Source of the DNA: an uncultured Candidatus Saccharibacteria bacterium
Lineage (GTDB): Bacteria; Patescibacteriota; Saccharimonadia; Saccharimonadales; Saccharimonadaceae
Direction: 5' to 3'
Length of the DNA: 27,417 bases
Assembly (NCBI GenBank): GCA_938038145.1
Contig: CALHQU010000038.1
Coordinates: 1 to 27,417 of the forward strand
Shown here: piece by piece, positions 1 through 7,061 of the stretch
How positions within the stretch are numbered: position 1 is the first letter of the stretch
Layout: the number at the start of each line of letters is the position of its first letter
Program-made: the position numbers and the translations under genes
Notes under the pieces: model-generated
Database searches by the model: none
What the model was told of the DNA's origin: nothing
What the model saw: only the letters and a program-made list of their open reading frames with translations

Positions 1-211
1 CAACTGAAGTAGTGCCGCGATTACTACCAACTGCGCTATTGTAGGCAGCTGACACGATACTAACATCGCTCTTACGAGCTGTATCGCGCTGGCTAGCCTG
101 CAGTGCCGGCAACGCAATAAACACCATCAAGAAAATCAGTGCAGCAATCGCCAGCACCAAAACGACCTCGATGATTGTAAAACCACGGTCTTTAATCTGT
201 TGTTTTGTCAT
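1..211 (-). CDS. Type IV major pilin-like prepilin, N-terminal part only (runs off the left edge)
   Basis: The first 70 codons are visible from an ATG at 211; the rest lies outside the window. The product starts with a short charged leader and a class III prepilin site, RG|FTIIE, so PilD-type peptidase should cut after Gly10 and methylate Phe11. Glu at mature position 5 is present, as pilin packing requires. A hydrophobic helix of about 22 residues follows (VVLVLAIAALIFLMVFIALP). It lies 77 nt downstream of pilC and appears to have its own promoter (257-285), plus a Shine-Dalgarno AAAGGTGG about 9 nt before the ATG, as expected for a pilin needed in more copies than the machine. I cannot tell the major pilin from a minor pseudopilin without the C-terminal half. 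Confidence 0.88.
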   Translation of the reverse strand, partial: MTKQQIKDRGFTIIEVVLVLAIAALIFLMVFIALPALQASQRDTARKSDVSIVSAAYNSAVGSNRGTTSV

Positions 212-256
212 AATTTAGTTCCACCTTTCCCTTTGAACTTATGCTCAACTGTATTC

Positions 257-285
257 AGTATAGCGTAGGCCCTTTCAGTTGTCTA
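257..285 (-). promoter_or_regulatory. Promoter of the pilin gene
   Basis: Read on the minus strand, TAGACA (285-280) and TATACT (262-257) are separated by exactly 17 nt, close to the housekeeping sigma consensus. The predicted start near 250 gives a leader of about 39 nt that contains the Shine-Dalgarno site. This would uncouple pilin expression from the upstream pilM-pilC genes. Confidence 0.6.
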
Positions 286-288
286 GAC

Positions 289-1494
289 CTATCGCACGCT
301 GCCGACTAGGCTGTAAATTGGGAATAATACCGCCCCAATCAACACGCCAGCGAATATAGCCAGAATTACCATCATAATCGGCTCAATCATTGTTGAAATC
401 GCTTGAATTTCTTCGTCGAGTTCGTCCTCATAAGCTTGTGCTGTCTTGCCCATCATCTCGTCAATCCTACCCGATTGTTCGCCGATCTTGATCATCTGCG
501 GCACCATCGGCAAAATATAATCCTCGGTCTGCAAAGCAGCCGAAAGTGCTTTACCGCTCTGCACCTTACCGGCAGCTCTAGTAATCTCTTCGGCTACAAC
601 AGCATTATTAACACCCTCAGCGGCAATAGCCAGCATATCCAGCATCGGTACGCCAGTAACTAGCAAAGTCTGTCCCATACGCGTAAACCGCGCCATATAA
701 AGACGGCGGAACATACCTTTGAATGGCGGCATATTAAGCTTCAGATTGTCCAGCAAACGCGAACCCGCTTCGGTACGAACATATTGCCGCGCAAAAAAGA
801 TCGCTAGCGCCAATAGAATTAAGGTCAACCACCAAAAATTAATCACAAAATTAGAAATTTCGATTAAAATCGATGTCAAAACTGGCAAGGTCTTCTTCAT
901 ATCAGAGTACAACTTGGCAACCTGCGGCACGATTGTTACCATCATAAATACGCCAACCGCAACCATCACCGCTAGGACAATACCAGGATACACCATAGCG
1001 CCGCGGATTTTGCTGACCATTGCCGCATCCTTTTCTTGCTGGTCGGCAATCCGCTTTAGTGCATCATCAAGCGTACCTGATGCTTCGCCAGCGGTAACTA
1101 GCGCAATGAAAATTTTATTAAACACTTCTGGATGTTTGCCAAAAGCCGAAGATAATGTCTTACCGCCTTCAACGTCGGCAATGATTTCTTGGACGATCTC
1201 CTGCATTTTTTTGTTGGCAGTCTGTTCAAATACCGTATGCAGGCTTTGCGTCAACGGTAATCCAGCACCGATCAATGTTGCCAGCTGGCGCGAGAAAACA
1301 ATCTTATCCTTGCTAGAAATTCGGTTGGTAAAGCGCGCTAGCCAGCCGCCCTCGACTTCTTCCTTGATTGATAGCGGCATATAGCCCTGAGCGGTCAGCG
1401 CTTTAGCGGCTTCGCTCTCGGATTCAGCTTGAACCAGCGATTTGACAATGTTACCAGTCGCTTTATCGCGTGCTTCGTAGGTAAACTTTTTCAT
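289..1494 (-). CDS. pilC: PilC, inner-membrane platform protein of the type IV pilus
   Basis: At 401 residues it has the normal length for the PilC/GspF family. It shows the family layout: an N-terminal cytoplasmic part opening with FTYEARD, two homologous T2SSF helical domains (about 65-190 and 270-390), and hydrophobic segments near 165-190, 215-235 and 370-395. The repeat signature is visible as FSRQLATLIGAGLPL (first copy) and FTRMGQTLLVTGVPML (second copy). PilC sits in the cytoplasmic membrane and couples rotation of the PilB/PilT hexamers to addition or removal of pilins. It starts 3 nt after the pilT stop, with its Shine-Dalgarno AGGGGAT inside the end of pilT, so the two are translationally linked. 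Confidence 0.95.
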   Translation of the reverse strand: MKKFTYEARDKATGNIVKSLVQAESESEAAKALTAQGYMPLSIKEEVEGGWLARFTNRISSKDKIVFSRQLATLIGAGLPLTQSLHTVFEQTANKKMQEIVQEIIADVEGGKTLSSAFGKHPEVFNKIFIALVTAGEASGTLDDALKRIADQQEKDAAMVSKIRGAMVYPGIVLAVMVAVGVFMMVTIVPQVAKLYSDMKKTLPVLTSILIEISNFVINFWWLTLILLALAIFFARQYVRTEAGSRLLDNLKLNMPPFKGMFRRLYMARFTRMGQTLLVTGVPMLDMLAIAAEGVNNAVVAEEITRAAGKVQSGKALSAALQTEDYILPMVPQMIKIGEQSGRIDEMMGKTAQAYEDELDEEIQAISTMIEPIMMVILAIFAGVLIGAVLFPIYSLVGSVR

Positions 1495-1497
1495 TAA

Positions 1498-2568
1498 CTA
1501 TCCCCTGATTAACCTTTCAAATTCGGTCAAGTCAACAGCGAATTCCCGCGCGCTATCGTAAGTAATCGTGCCGCTTTGGACCAACTGCACCAATGTGCGA
1601 TCCATCGTCTGCATACCTTGGTCGGCACCAGTTTGGATAATCGCGTCAAGCTGATGAGTCTTGCCTTCGCGAATAACGTTACGAACAGCCGGATTAGCAA
1701 TCAAAATTTCAGCCGATACTACCCGACCGCCGCCGATTGCCGGTACTAACCGCTGCGAGCAAATTGCCATCAAAATATTACTGAGCTGCGCGCGGATTTG
1801 CGGCTGCTGGTGCGGCGGGAAGACGTCGATCATACGATCAATACTTTGCGCCGCCGAGTTTGTGTGCAATGTTGCAAATACTAAATGTCCTGTTTCGGCA
1901 ATCGTGATCGCTGCTGAAATCGTTTCAAGGTCGCGCATCTCACCAATCAACACAACATCTGGGTCTTGGCGAAGACTCGAGCGTAAAGCCGCAGAGAATG
2001 AATAAGTGTCGTAATGAACTTCACGCTGAACTACCACTGATTTTTTCGACTTGTGAGTAAACTCGATAGGATCTTCAATGGTAATAATATGCTGTGAGCG
2101 CTCAGAATTAATTTTATCAACCAACGCCGCCAAAGTCGTTGACTTACCGGAACCAGTTGGACCAGTAACCAGCACCAAACCGCGAGGAAAATCCGCAAAC
2201 GTATTAACAACTGGTGGCATACCCAGTTCAGATGCCGACTTAATTTCATTTGGAATCAAACGTAGAGCTGCAGCCAAATTGCCACGCTCATGGAAGGCGT
2301 TAACTCGGAATCGTCCCAATGTGCCAAACGCAAACGAAAAGTCGAATTCCTTATCTTTTAGTAAAATTTGACGCTGATCTTCATCAAGAATCTGGAACAC
2401 TAATCTCTCAACGGCAGGTTCATCCAATGGCTGAGTTCCGGCGGCTGGCATAAGCGCACCATCAATTCGTAGCATTGGCGGCAAACCAACTTGAATATGA
2501 AGGTCTGAAGCTCGCTTCTTAACAACTTCTTCCAGCAAAATCTCAATTCGCAATTCTTGATTATTCAT
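1498..2568 (-). CDS. pilT: PilT, pilus retraction ATPase
   Basis: A 356-residue secretion ATPase. Visible parts are an N-terminal PAS-like domain (about 1-100), Walker A GPTGSGKST (136-144), the Asp box around ITIEDPIEF (162-170), Walker B DPDVVLIGEMRD (202-213) and the His box TGHLVFATLHT (226-236). The motif AVRNVIREGKTHQ towards the C terminus matches the AIRNLIREGK signature that marks PilT rather than PilB. It depolymerises pili, powering twitching and pulling on surfaces or host cells. A strong Shine-Dalgarno AAAGGAGG lies just before the ATG, and it begins 11 nt after the pilB stop. Its presence implies that these pili retract. Confidence 0.95.
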   Translation of the reverse strand: MNNQELRIEILLEEVVKKRASDLHIQVGLPPMLRIDGALMPAAGTQPLDEPAVERLVFQILDEDQRQILLKDKEFDFSFAFGTLGRFRVNAFHERGNLAAALRLIPNEIKSASELGMPPVVNTFADFPRGLVLVTGPTGSGKSTTLAALVDKINSERSQHIITIEDPIEFTHKSKKSVVVQREVHYDTYSFSAALRSSLRQDPDVVLIGEMRDLETISAAITIAETGHLVFATLHTNSAAQSIDRMIDVFPPHQQPQIRAQLSNILMAICSQRLVPAIGGGRVVSAEILIANPAVRNVIREGKTHQLDAIIQTGADQGMQTMDRTLVQLVQSGTITYDSAREFAVDLTEFERLIRG

Positions 2569-2579
2569 GTTTCCTCCTT

Positions 2580-4340
2580 TTACGCGGTATCCGCCGCTAC
2601 TCTATTAACTTCTTCTATTGTCGTTATTCCGTTCAACGCCTTCAAATAACCATCTTGACGCATCGTAATCATACCTTGTTGAATTGCCATTCGCTGAATT
2701 TCCGCTGAGGTCGCGCGCTTAACAATCAAATTCTGAATCTCTTCAGTAATATCCATGACCTCATACAAACCAGCTCGACCAGCATAACCGCGAGGAGTTT
2801 GTGGCGTATCTTTTCCCTTTGCCAAGGCAAACGACGTCTGTGTCGCTAGCGGCAAGCTTTCATATCCCAGGTCTTGCGCGTATTGAGCGACCTGTTCCCT
2901 CGTTTGCGGCAATAATCCACCAACCGCCTCGCGAATTGCCTGCGTTTCTAATGGCGATGATTGATAAATATCTCGACGGCGTGCCACTCGCCTCACCAAA
3001 CGCTGACCGATAATTGTATTAACCGTACTGGCGATAAGAAACGGCTCGATCCCCATATCCAACAAACGCGGCAGCACTCCAGCGGCGGAATTAGTGTGAA
3101 GTGTTGAGAAAACCAAGTGCCCCGTTAAAGCCGCCTGAATAGCCAAATTTGCTGTTTCATTATCGCGAATCTCACCAACCATCACAATGTCTGGGTCTTG
3201 ACGCAAAATTGAGCGCAGTCCAGAAGCAAACGTCAATCCAACTTCTGCATTCACCTGAATCTGATTGACACCATCCATCTTATACTCAACCGGATCTTCA
3301 AGCGTCACAATATTCACAGTGTCGTCTTTAATCTCTTTAATCAACGCATACAAACTCGTTGACTTACCAGAACCTGTTGGACCCGACGTTAAGATCATTC
3401 CATTTGGCCGCTTAATCCCCTTACGGATCGTTCTTAATGCACGCCCAGCGTAGCCCATATCTTCCAAATTGAAAGAACTTCCACTCTTATCAAGCAGACG
3501 AATAACCACCTGTTCACCCCAAACGACAGGAGAGATAGCGATACGAAGATCAACTTCTTTGCCTGCGACGTTAACCGCAAATTGACCGTCCTGAGGAATG
3601 CGATGCTCGTCAATTTTCAGATTGGAAAGAATCTTAATACGACTGACTAACGCCGGCTCAATGCTCTTTGGGAGCTGCATTATTTCACGCAAAACACCGT
3701 CAACACGACAACGAATCTTCAAAGCCTTCTCTAATGGCTCAATGTGTACGTCGGACGCATGACTCTTTACCGCGTATTCCAAAATTGTCGACAACGCCCG
3801 TGATATCGGCGAATCTTGGACAATCGTTTTAATATTGCCAGCCTCTGACAAAGACTCTTCCTGCGAAGCCTGTGCAGCCACATTGACAGATGACAAGTCA
3901 GTCTTATATTGATCCAAGACATGGCGAACACTCTCTTCTGAAGCCATGAATACTTTTATCGGACGCTGGATGCGATTCGACAAATAGTCCACCGCTTGAA
4001 CATTATTTGCGTCGATCATCGCTACTGCTAATCGGTTCTGAACTTCGGCCAGCGGCACAGCCATAAATCTCTCAGCAACGTCGGACGGTAATAGAGATAA
4101 AATGTCCTGACTAATAACGCTATTCGACAGATTGACATACGGCACGCCCGAAACTTGAGCCACGCCATGAACTAATAGTTCATTATCAAGCAGTCCTTCT
4201 TCGCTAAGCAAACTAAACAGAGGTTTACCACTCTCAGAGGCGCGCTTTAAGGCATCATCAATGACAGACTTCTCAATAAGCCCCTCGTTTACGAGCAGCT
4301 CGATCAACTTATCTTGGATGTCGTCCGTCAGTAAAGCCAT
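2580..4340 (-). CDS. pilB: PilB/GspE-type pilus extension ATPase
   Basis: The 586-residue product has an N-terminal GspE-II/MshEN-like region (about 1-150), a linker, then the ATPase core: Walker A GPTGSGKST (320-328), Asp box LEDPVEY (347-353), Walker B DPDIVMVGEIRD (382-393) and His box GHLVFSTLHT (407-416). It powers pilus assembly on the cytoplasmic face of PilC. The region after GQRLVRR, where most relatives carry a tetracysteine zinc motif (CxxC...CxxC), reads RVARRRDIYQSS and has no cysteine; the only cysteine in the protein is Cys211. The ATG is preceded by AAGGGGTG. It sits 13 nt after the 76-residue gene and 11 nt before pilT. Confidence 0.94.
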   Translation of the reverse strand: MALLTDDIQDKLIELLVNEGLIEKSVIDDALKRASESGKPLFSLLSEEGLLDNELLVHGVAQVSGVPYVNLSNSVISQDILSLLPSDVAERFMAVPLAEVQNRLAVAMIDANNVQAVDYLSNRIQRPIKVFMASEESVRHVLDQYKTDLSSVNVAAQASQEESLSEAGNIKTIVQDSPISRALSTILEYAVKSHASDVHIEPLEKALKIRCRVDGVLREIMQLPKSIEPALVSRIKILSNLKIDEHRIPQDGQFAVNVAGKEVDLRIAISPVVWGEQVVIRLLDKSGSSFNLEDMGYAGRALRTIRKGIKRPNGMILTSGPTGSGKSTSLYALIKEIKDDTVNIVTLEDPVEYKMDGVNQIQVNAEVGLTFASGLRSILRQDPDIVMVGEIRDNETANLAIQAALTGHLVFSTLHTNSAAGVLPRLLDMGIEPFLIASTVNTIIGQRLVRRVARRRDIYQSSPLETQAIREAVGGLLPQTREQVAQYAQDLGYESLPLATQTSFALAKGKDTPQTPRGYAGRAGLYEVMDITEEIQNLIVKRATSAEIQRMAIQQGMITMRQDGYLKALNGITTIEEVNRVAADTA

Positions 4341-4353
4341 TTACACCCCTTCT

Positions 4354-4584
4354 CTATTTGGCTGCATCTTGACCTACGAATATTTCAACAGTTGGATTTA
4401 TCGCATTATTATTAAAAATCGCTGGGTTTGGTTTTTCGACGTCAGGTGATATTTCTCGAATAGTCTGTACTTTTGTGCCAGATTCTGGGACTTTTAAGAA
4501 CGAGATATTAGAGGCGACAATATAGCCGATTGCCACACCCACACCCGCGATCAATATTACCATTGCTATGTCTGTTTTCTTCAT
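4354..4584 (-). CDS. Small single-span membrane protein of the pilus operon
   Basis: A 76-residue protein with one hydrophobic helix at about 7-25 and a hydrophilic tail of about 50 residues, probably outside the membrane. The start overlaps the pilO stop by 4 nt (ATGA), strong evidence of translation and of a role in the pilus. I do not recognise the family. Its place after pilN and pilO is where pilP sits in diderm operons, but it has no lipobox cysteine and is too short for PilP. In a cell with no outer membrane there would be no secretin for PilP to contact, so it may be a lineage-specific assembly factor. Confidence 0.8.
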   Translation of the reverse strand: MKKTDIAMVILIAGVGVAIGYIVASNISFLKVPESGTKVQTIREISPDVEKPNPAIFNNNAINPTVEIFVGQDAAK

Positions 4585-5249
4585 GGCTTAACCACCTTAT
4601 TCTCTAATTGTATTGTTTGTGCTGGCTCGTAATAAGCAACACCTCGAACCACCAAGCTTAATCTATCCTCATTTCGCTGGATTTCCACGGTCTTTAGATC
4701 AATGACTCGAATAGACGCCTCTAACTTAGTTAACAATTCTTTCAATTTTTCAGCTGGACCACTCACTTCCATAGTAAATGATACGGCATTTTCAGATGTT
4801 GACCCAGAGCTTTCACTATCAGATCCAGATTGAGCAACGGTCAGATTTTGAATAGTCACACCAGTAGTCGTGTCGATAAATTTATTCTTCAACGAAGCAC
4901 CAAGAGCGTCGGCGTTCGCATTATCTGGCAACGCGTCCAATACTGTCTGAAGAGCATTACTTTCGCTGCTTGATTTTATAGAGTTAAGAGCAGTGTTCGT
5001 GTCTAAAACTCGGATATTCTTCTTTAATTCATCAACTGATGACAAGTTTTTATCTAAGCGAGAAATCGTATTTTGCTTCTCCAGAAGAATCTTCGAATGA
5101 AATACATTTGGTTGCACCAAAAATATCCTCACAACAAGCGCAATTCCCGCCAAAAATGCCGCAGAAGCCACAAAAATAAACATAGTCTTTTTTGACGAAT
5201 CAATCTGTTGACGCTTGCGTATTGCAACTTCTTTATTATCGGTCGCCAT
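4581..5249 (-). CDS. pilO: PilO-like inner-membrane alignment protein
   Basis: The 222-residue product has the PilO architecture: a cytoplasmic basic stretch, one transmembrane helix (about 23-45), a coiled-coil region (about 50-90) and a C-terminal ferredoxin-like fold where SFTMEVSGPAEKLKELL and VIDLKTVEIQRNEDRLSLVV are typical. PilO pairs with PilN and with PilM at the membrane. It overlaps pilN by one base (TAATG) and the next gene by four, so it is firmly in the operon. The family is weakly conserved; the assignment rests on fold pattern and position after pilM and pilN. Confidence 0.82.
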   Translation of the reverse strand: MATDNKEVAIRKRQQIDSSKKTMFIFVASAAFLAGIALVVRIFLVQPNVFHSKILLEKQNTISRLDKNLSSVDELKKNIRVLDTNTALNSIKSSSESNALQTVLDALPDNANADALGASLKNKFIDTTTGVTIQNLTVAQSGSDSESSGSTSENAVSFTMEVSGPAEKLKELLTKLEASIRVIDLKTVEIQRNEDRLSLVVRGVAYYEPAQTIQLENKVVKP

Positions 5250-5974
5250 TATTTCTTCTCCTGTTTTTTCGAGTTACTCTTAAACAAGCTATCCGGAATT
5301 CCCTGACGTGAATCTGTAACATCAACCTTACCAGTCGGCGTCAATACGGAAACTGTGCCGTTATTTGCAGGCGCTAGTAATTCTTCTGCGTATTCAAACG
5401 AGAATGAGAATTGCAACACTTTTTTACCTTCCGAGTTCTCTCCAAAACTAGTATCGCCATCTTTTATCTCCTTAGTCAGGCTAACCTCGGAACTTTTATC
5501 GCCGTCAGTAGTCTGAACCTTCGTATTTAAGATGGTTTTCTTCAAGGTCTCTAACGCACTATAGCCATTAACCGCACTGCCCTCCAGAGTAATAGTTTTT
5601 GACTCAGGATTAACTTTTATATCCGAAAAACTAACATTATTTGGTGCAACTGGATTAACCGCAGTTACAACATCAAAGATCCTTGAATTAATCTTCTTTC
5701 CAGAATGTTGTTCATTGATCTTTGTTAATTGATGTTGAATCGTTACAACCTTATTAAGATCCTCGACCGCCATCAATTTGTCGTTCCTATCTTTAATAAC
5801 TCCGTTCTGGACCGCCTCGGCTGCAATCTGGCTACCCAAAATCAATGCCAAAACAACTACTGCCGCAATCGAAGCACCGCCCACCAAGAACGATATCGAA
5901 ATAACCCGATTGCGCATAGCTCGAGTCTTCAATAGCTCGCGCTTAACGTTTGGGAGAAGATTTATCTCAATCAT
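5249..5974 (-). CDS. pilN: PilN-like inner-membrane alignment protein
   Basis: The N terminus MIEINLLP is the conserved PilN tail that docks in a groove of PilM. A basic stretch, one transmembrane helix (about 24-50), a coiled coil and a C-terminal PilN-type domain follow (241 residues in all). The C terminus is lysine-rich and probably disordered. It links cytoplasmic PilM to PilO and the pilus platform. The start overlaps the pilM stop by four bases (ATGA), which also shows that UGA is a stop codon in this genome. Confidence 0.88.
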   Translation of the reverse strand: MIEINLLPNVKRELLKTRAMRNRVISISFLVGGASIAAVVVLALILGSQIAAEAVQNGVIKDRNDKLMAVEDLNKVVTIQHQLTKINEQHSGKKINSRIFDVVTAVNPVAPNNVSFSDIKVNPESKTITLEGSAVNGYSALETLKKTILNTKVQTTDGDKSSEVSLTKEIKDGDTSFGENSEGKKVLQFSFSFEYAEELLAPANNGTVSVLTPTGKVDVTDSRQGIPDSLFKSNSKKQEKK

Positions 5975-7017
5975 GATATATTACTCCTTTGTGCCAACCC
6001 TACGGCAATAGCGAATTCTGAAGCAATCGGCGCCAATTGCTGTTGATCTGACTGAGAAACTTGAACGCGCTGCCACGGATCTGCGGTAATTGACTGAACT
6101 CCGGTTTTATTCATCACATATCCATCAAGCTGCGGAATAGCCGAACCAAATCCTGACAATAAAATTCCAGAAACCGCCACGCTTGGATATCGAGTTTGGA
6201 AAAACTTTATAGATTTCACCAGCTCTGAAGAAAAATTATCGAGAGTTGAATCAATAGCCCTTAACACTTGACCGTCTAATTTATCCGGCGCCAAACCAAA
6301 TTTCAAAATAAATTGACGAGCTTGATCTTCCTGTACACTGAGATTCTGAACCGCCGATCGAACCAAAGATGAAAGCCCAGTTGGAATCATACGAATAAGT
6401 CGCGGCGCCCCGTTATAAACAACCGCCAAATCCGTTGAATTTTCGCCCATATTGATAATTAAACGCGCATCCTGAGAATCGGTAGCCGATAAAGAGCGAA
6501 CCATAGCAATAGCGTTCGGTTCTTCGGCAATCACATTGAAGCCGAGATTTTCAACCAGCTCCAAACGCTCTTCTGCGTAAGACTTCGCTGTACTTGTCAG
6601 TAAAACCTCATACTGATTTTGTGCGTGCAAGCTTTCACCCAAAAGCACCCAGTCAACTTCTGCCTCATCCAAAGACATTGGAATATATTGATCAATTTGA
6701 TACTTCATCATCGCCTTTAGTTCTTGCTCAGGAACTTTCGGCACGTCAATAATAGTAGAAAACGTTTTATTTGACGGCAAGCCGACAGCTACATTGGACG
6801 TCTTAATTCCGGCTTGACCAACGGCGGTCATAATAGCCTCACCCAAGCGTCGCTTAGACTCTGGAGAGTCGCCGCTCGTTATCTTAGAATCAACTGGCGT
6901 ATAACCGTAATGCGATAAACTCCATCCCGTGCCAGTACGAGACAATTGAACCACCCGCACCGCATTCGTATCGATGTCCAGTCCGAAGAATTCGCCCAAC
7001 CCTTTTGCTAATTTCAT
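5971..7017 (-). CDS. pilM: PilM, actin-like cytoplasmic pilus assembly protein
   Basis: A 348-residue member of the PilM/FtsA-like actin fold family, the cytoplasmic ring that binds the PilN N terminus. Visible signatures are FFGLDIDTNAVRVVQL near the start (phosphate-1 region), LIINMGENSTDLAVV (phosphate-2) and ILLSGFGSAIPQL (adenosine region). I chose the ATG at 7017 because MKLAKGLGEFFGLD matches relatives; a TTG at 7029 would only add four residues and falls inside the -10 box. No Shine-Dalgarno is visible. It is the first gene of the pilus operon, with a near-consensus promoter overlapping its start region. Confidence 0.92.
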   Translation of the reverse strand: MKLAKGLGEFFGLDIDTNAVRVVQLSRTGTGWSLSHYGYTPVDSKITSGDSPESKRRLGEAIMTAVGQAGIKTSNVAVGLPSNKTFSTIIDVPKVPEQELKAMMKYQIDQYIPMSLDEAEVDWVLLGESLHAQNQYEVLLTSTAKSYAEERLELVENLGFNVIAEEPNAIAMVRSLSATDSQDARLIINMGENSTDLAVVYNGAPRLIRMIPTGLSSLVRSAVQNLSVQEDQARQFILKFGLAPDKLDGQVLRAIDSTLDNFSSELVKSIKFFQTRYPSVAVSGILLSGFGSAIPQLDGYVMNKTGVQSITADPWQRVQVSQSDQQQLAPIASEFAIAVGLAQRSNIS

Positions 7018-7028
7018 AACTAATAACA

Positions 7029-7057
7029 ATTATATACATTAGCGTTTTAATTTGCAA
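7029..7057 (-). promoter_or_regulatory. Promoter of the pilM operon, predicted near-leaderless
   Basis: On the minus strand TTGCAA (7057-7052) and a perfect TATAAT (7034-7029) are separated by 17 nt. Transcription should begin around 7021-7023, only about 4-6 nt before the pilM ATG, leaving no room for a Shine-Dalgarno sequence. The promoter fills the gap after the 978-residue gene. Confidence 0.72.
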
Positions 7058-7061
7058 ACTT

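Noticed and set aside
719..1384. A 221-codon plus-strand open frame opposite pilC
   Set aside because: It is antisense to a clear pilC, has no ribosome-binding site or recognisable domain, and its composition mirrors the complementary strand.
7018..7029. TTG start adding four residues to PilM
   Set aside because: It begins within the predicted -10 box and no family member starts there; the ATG at 7017 fits better.
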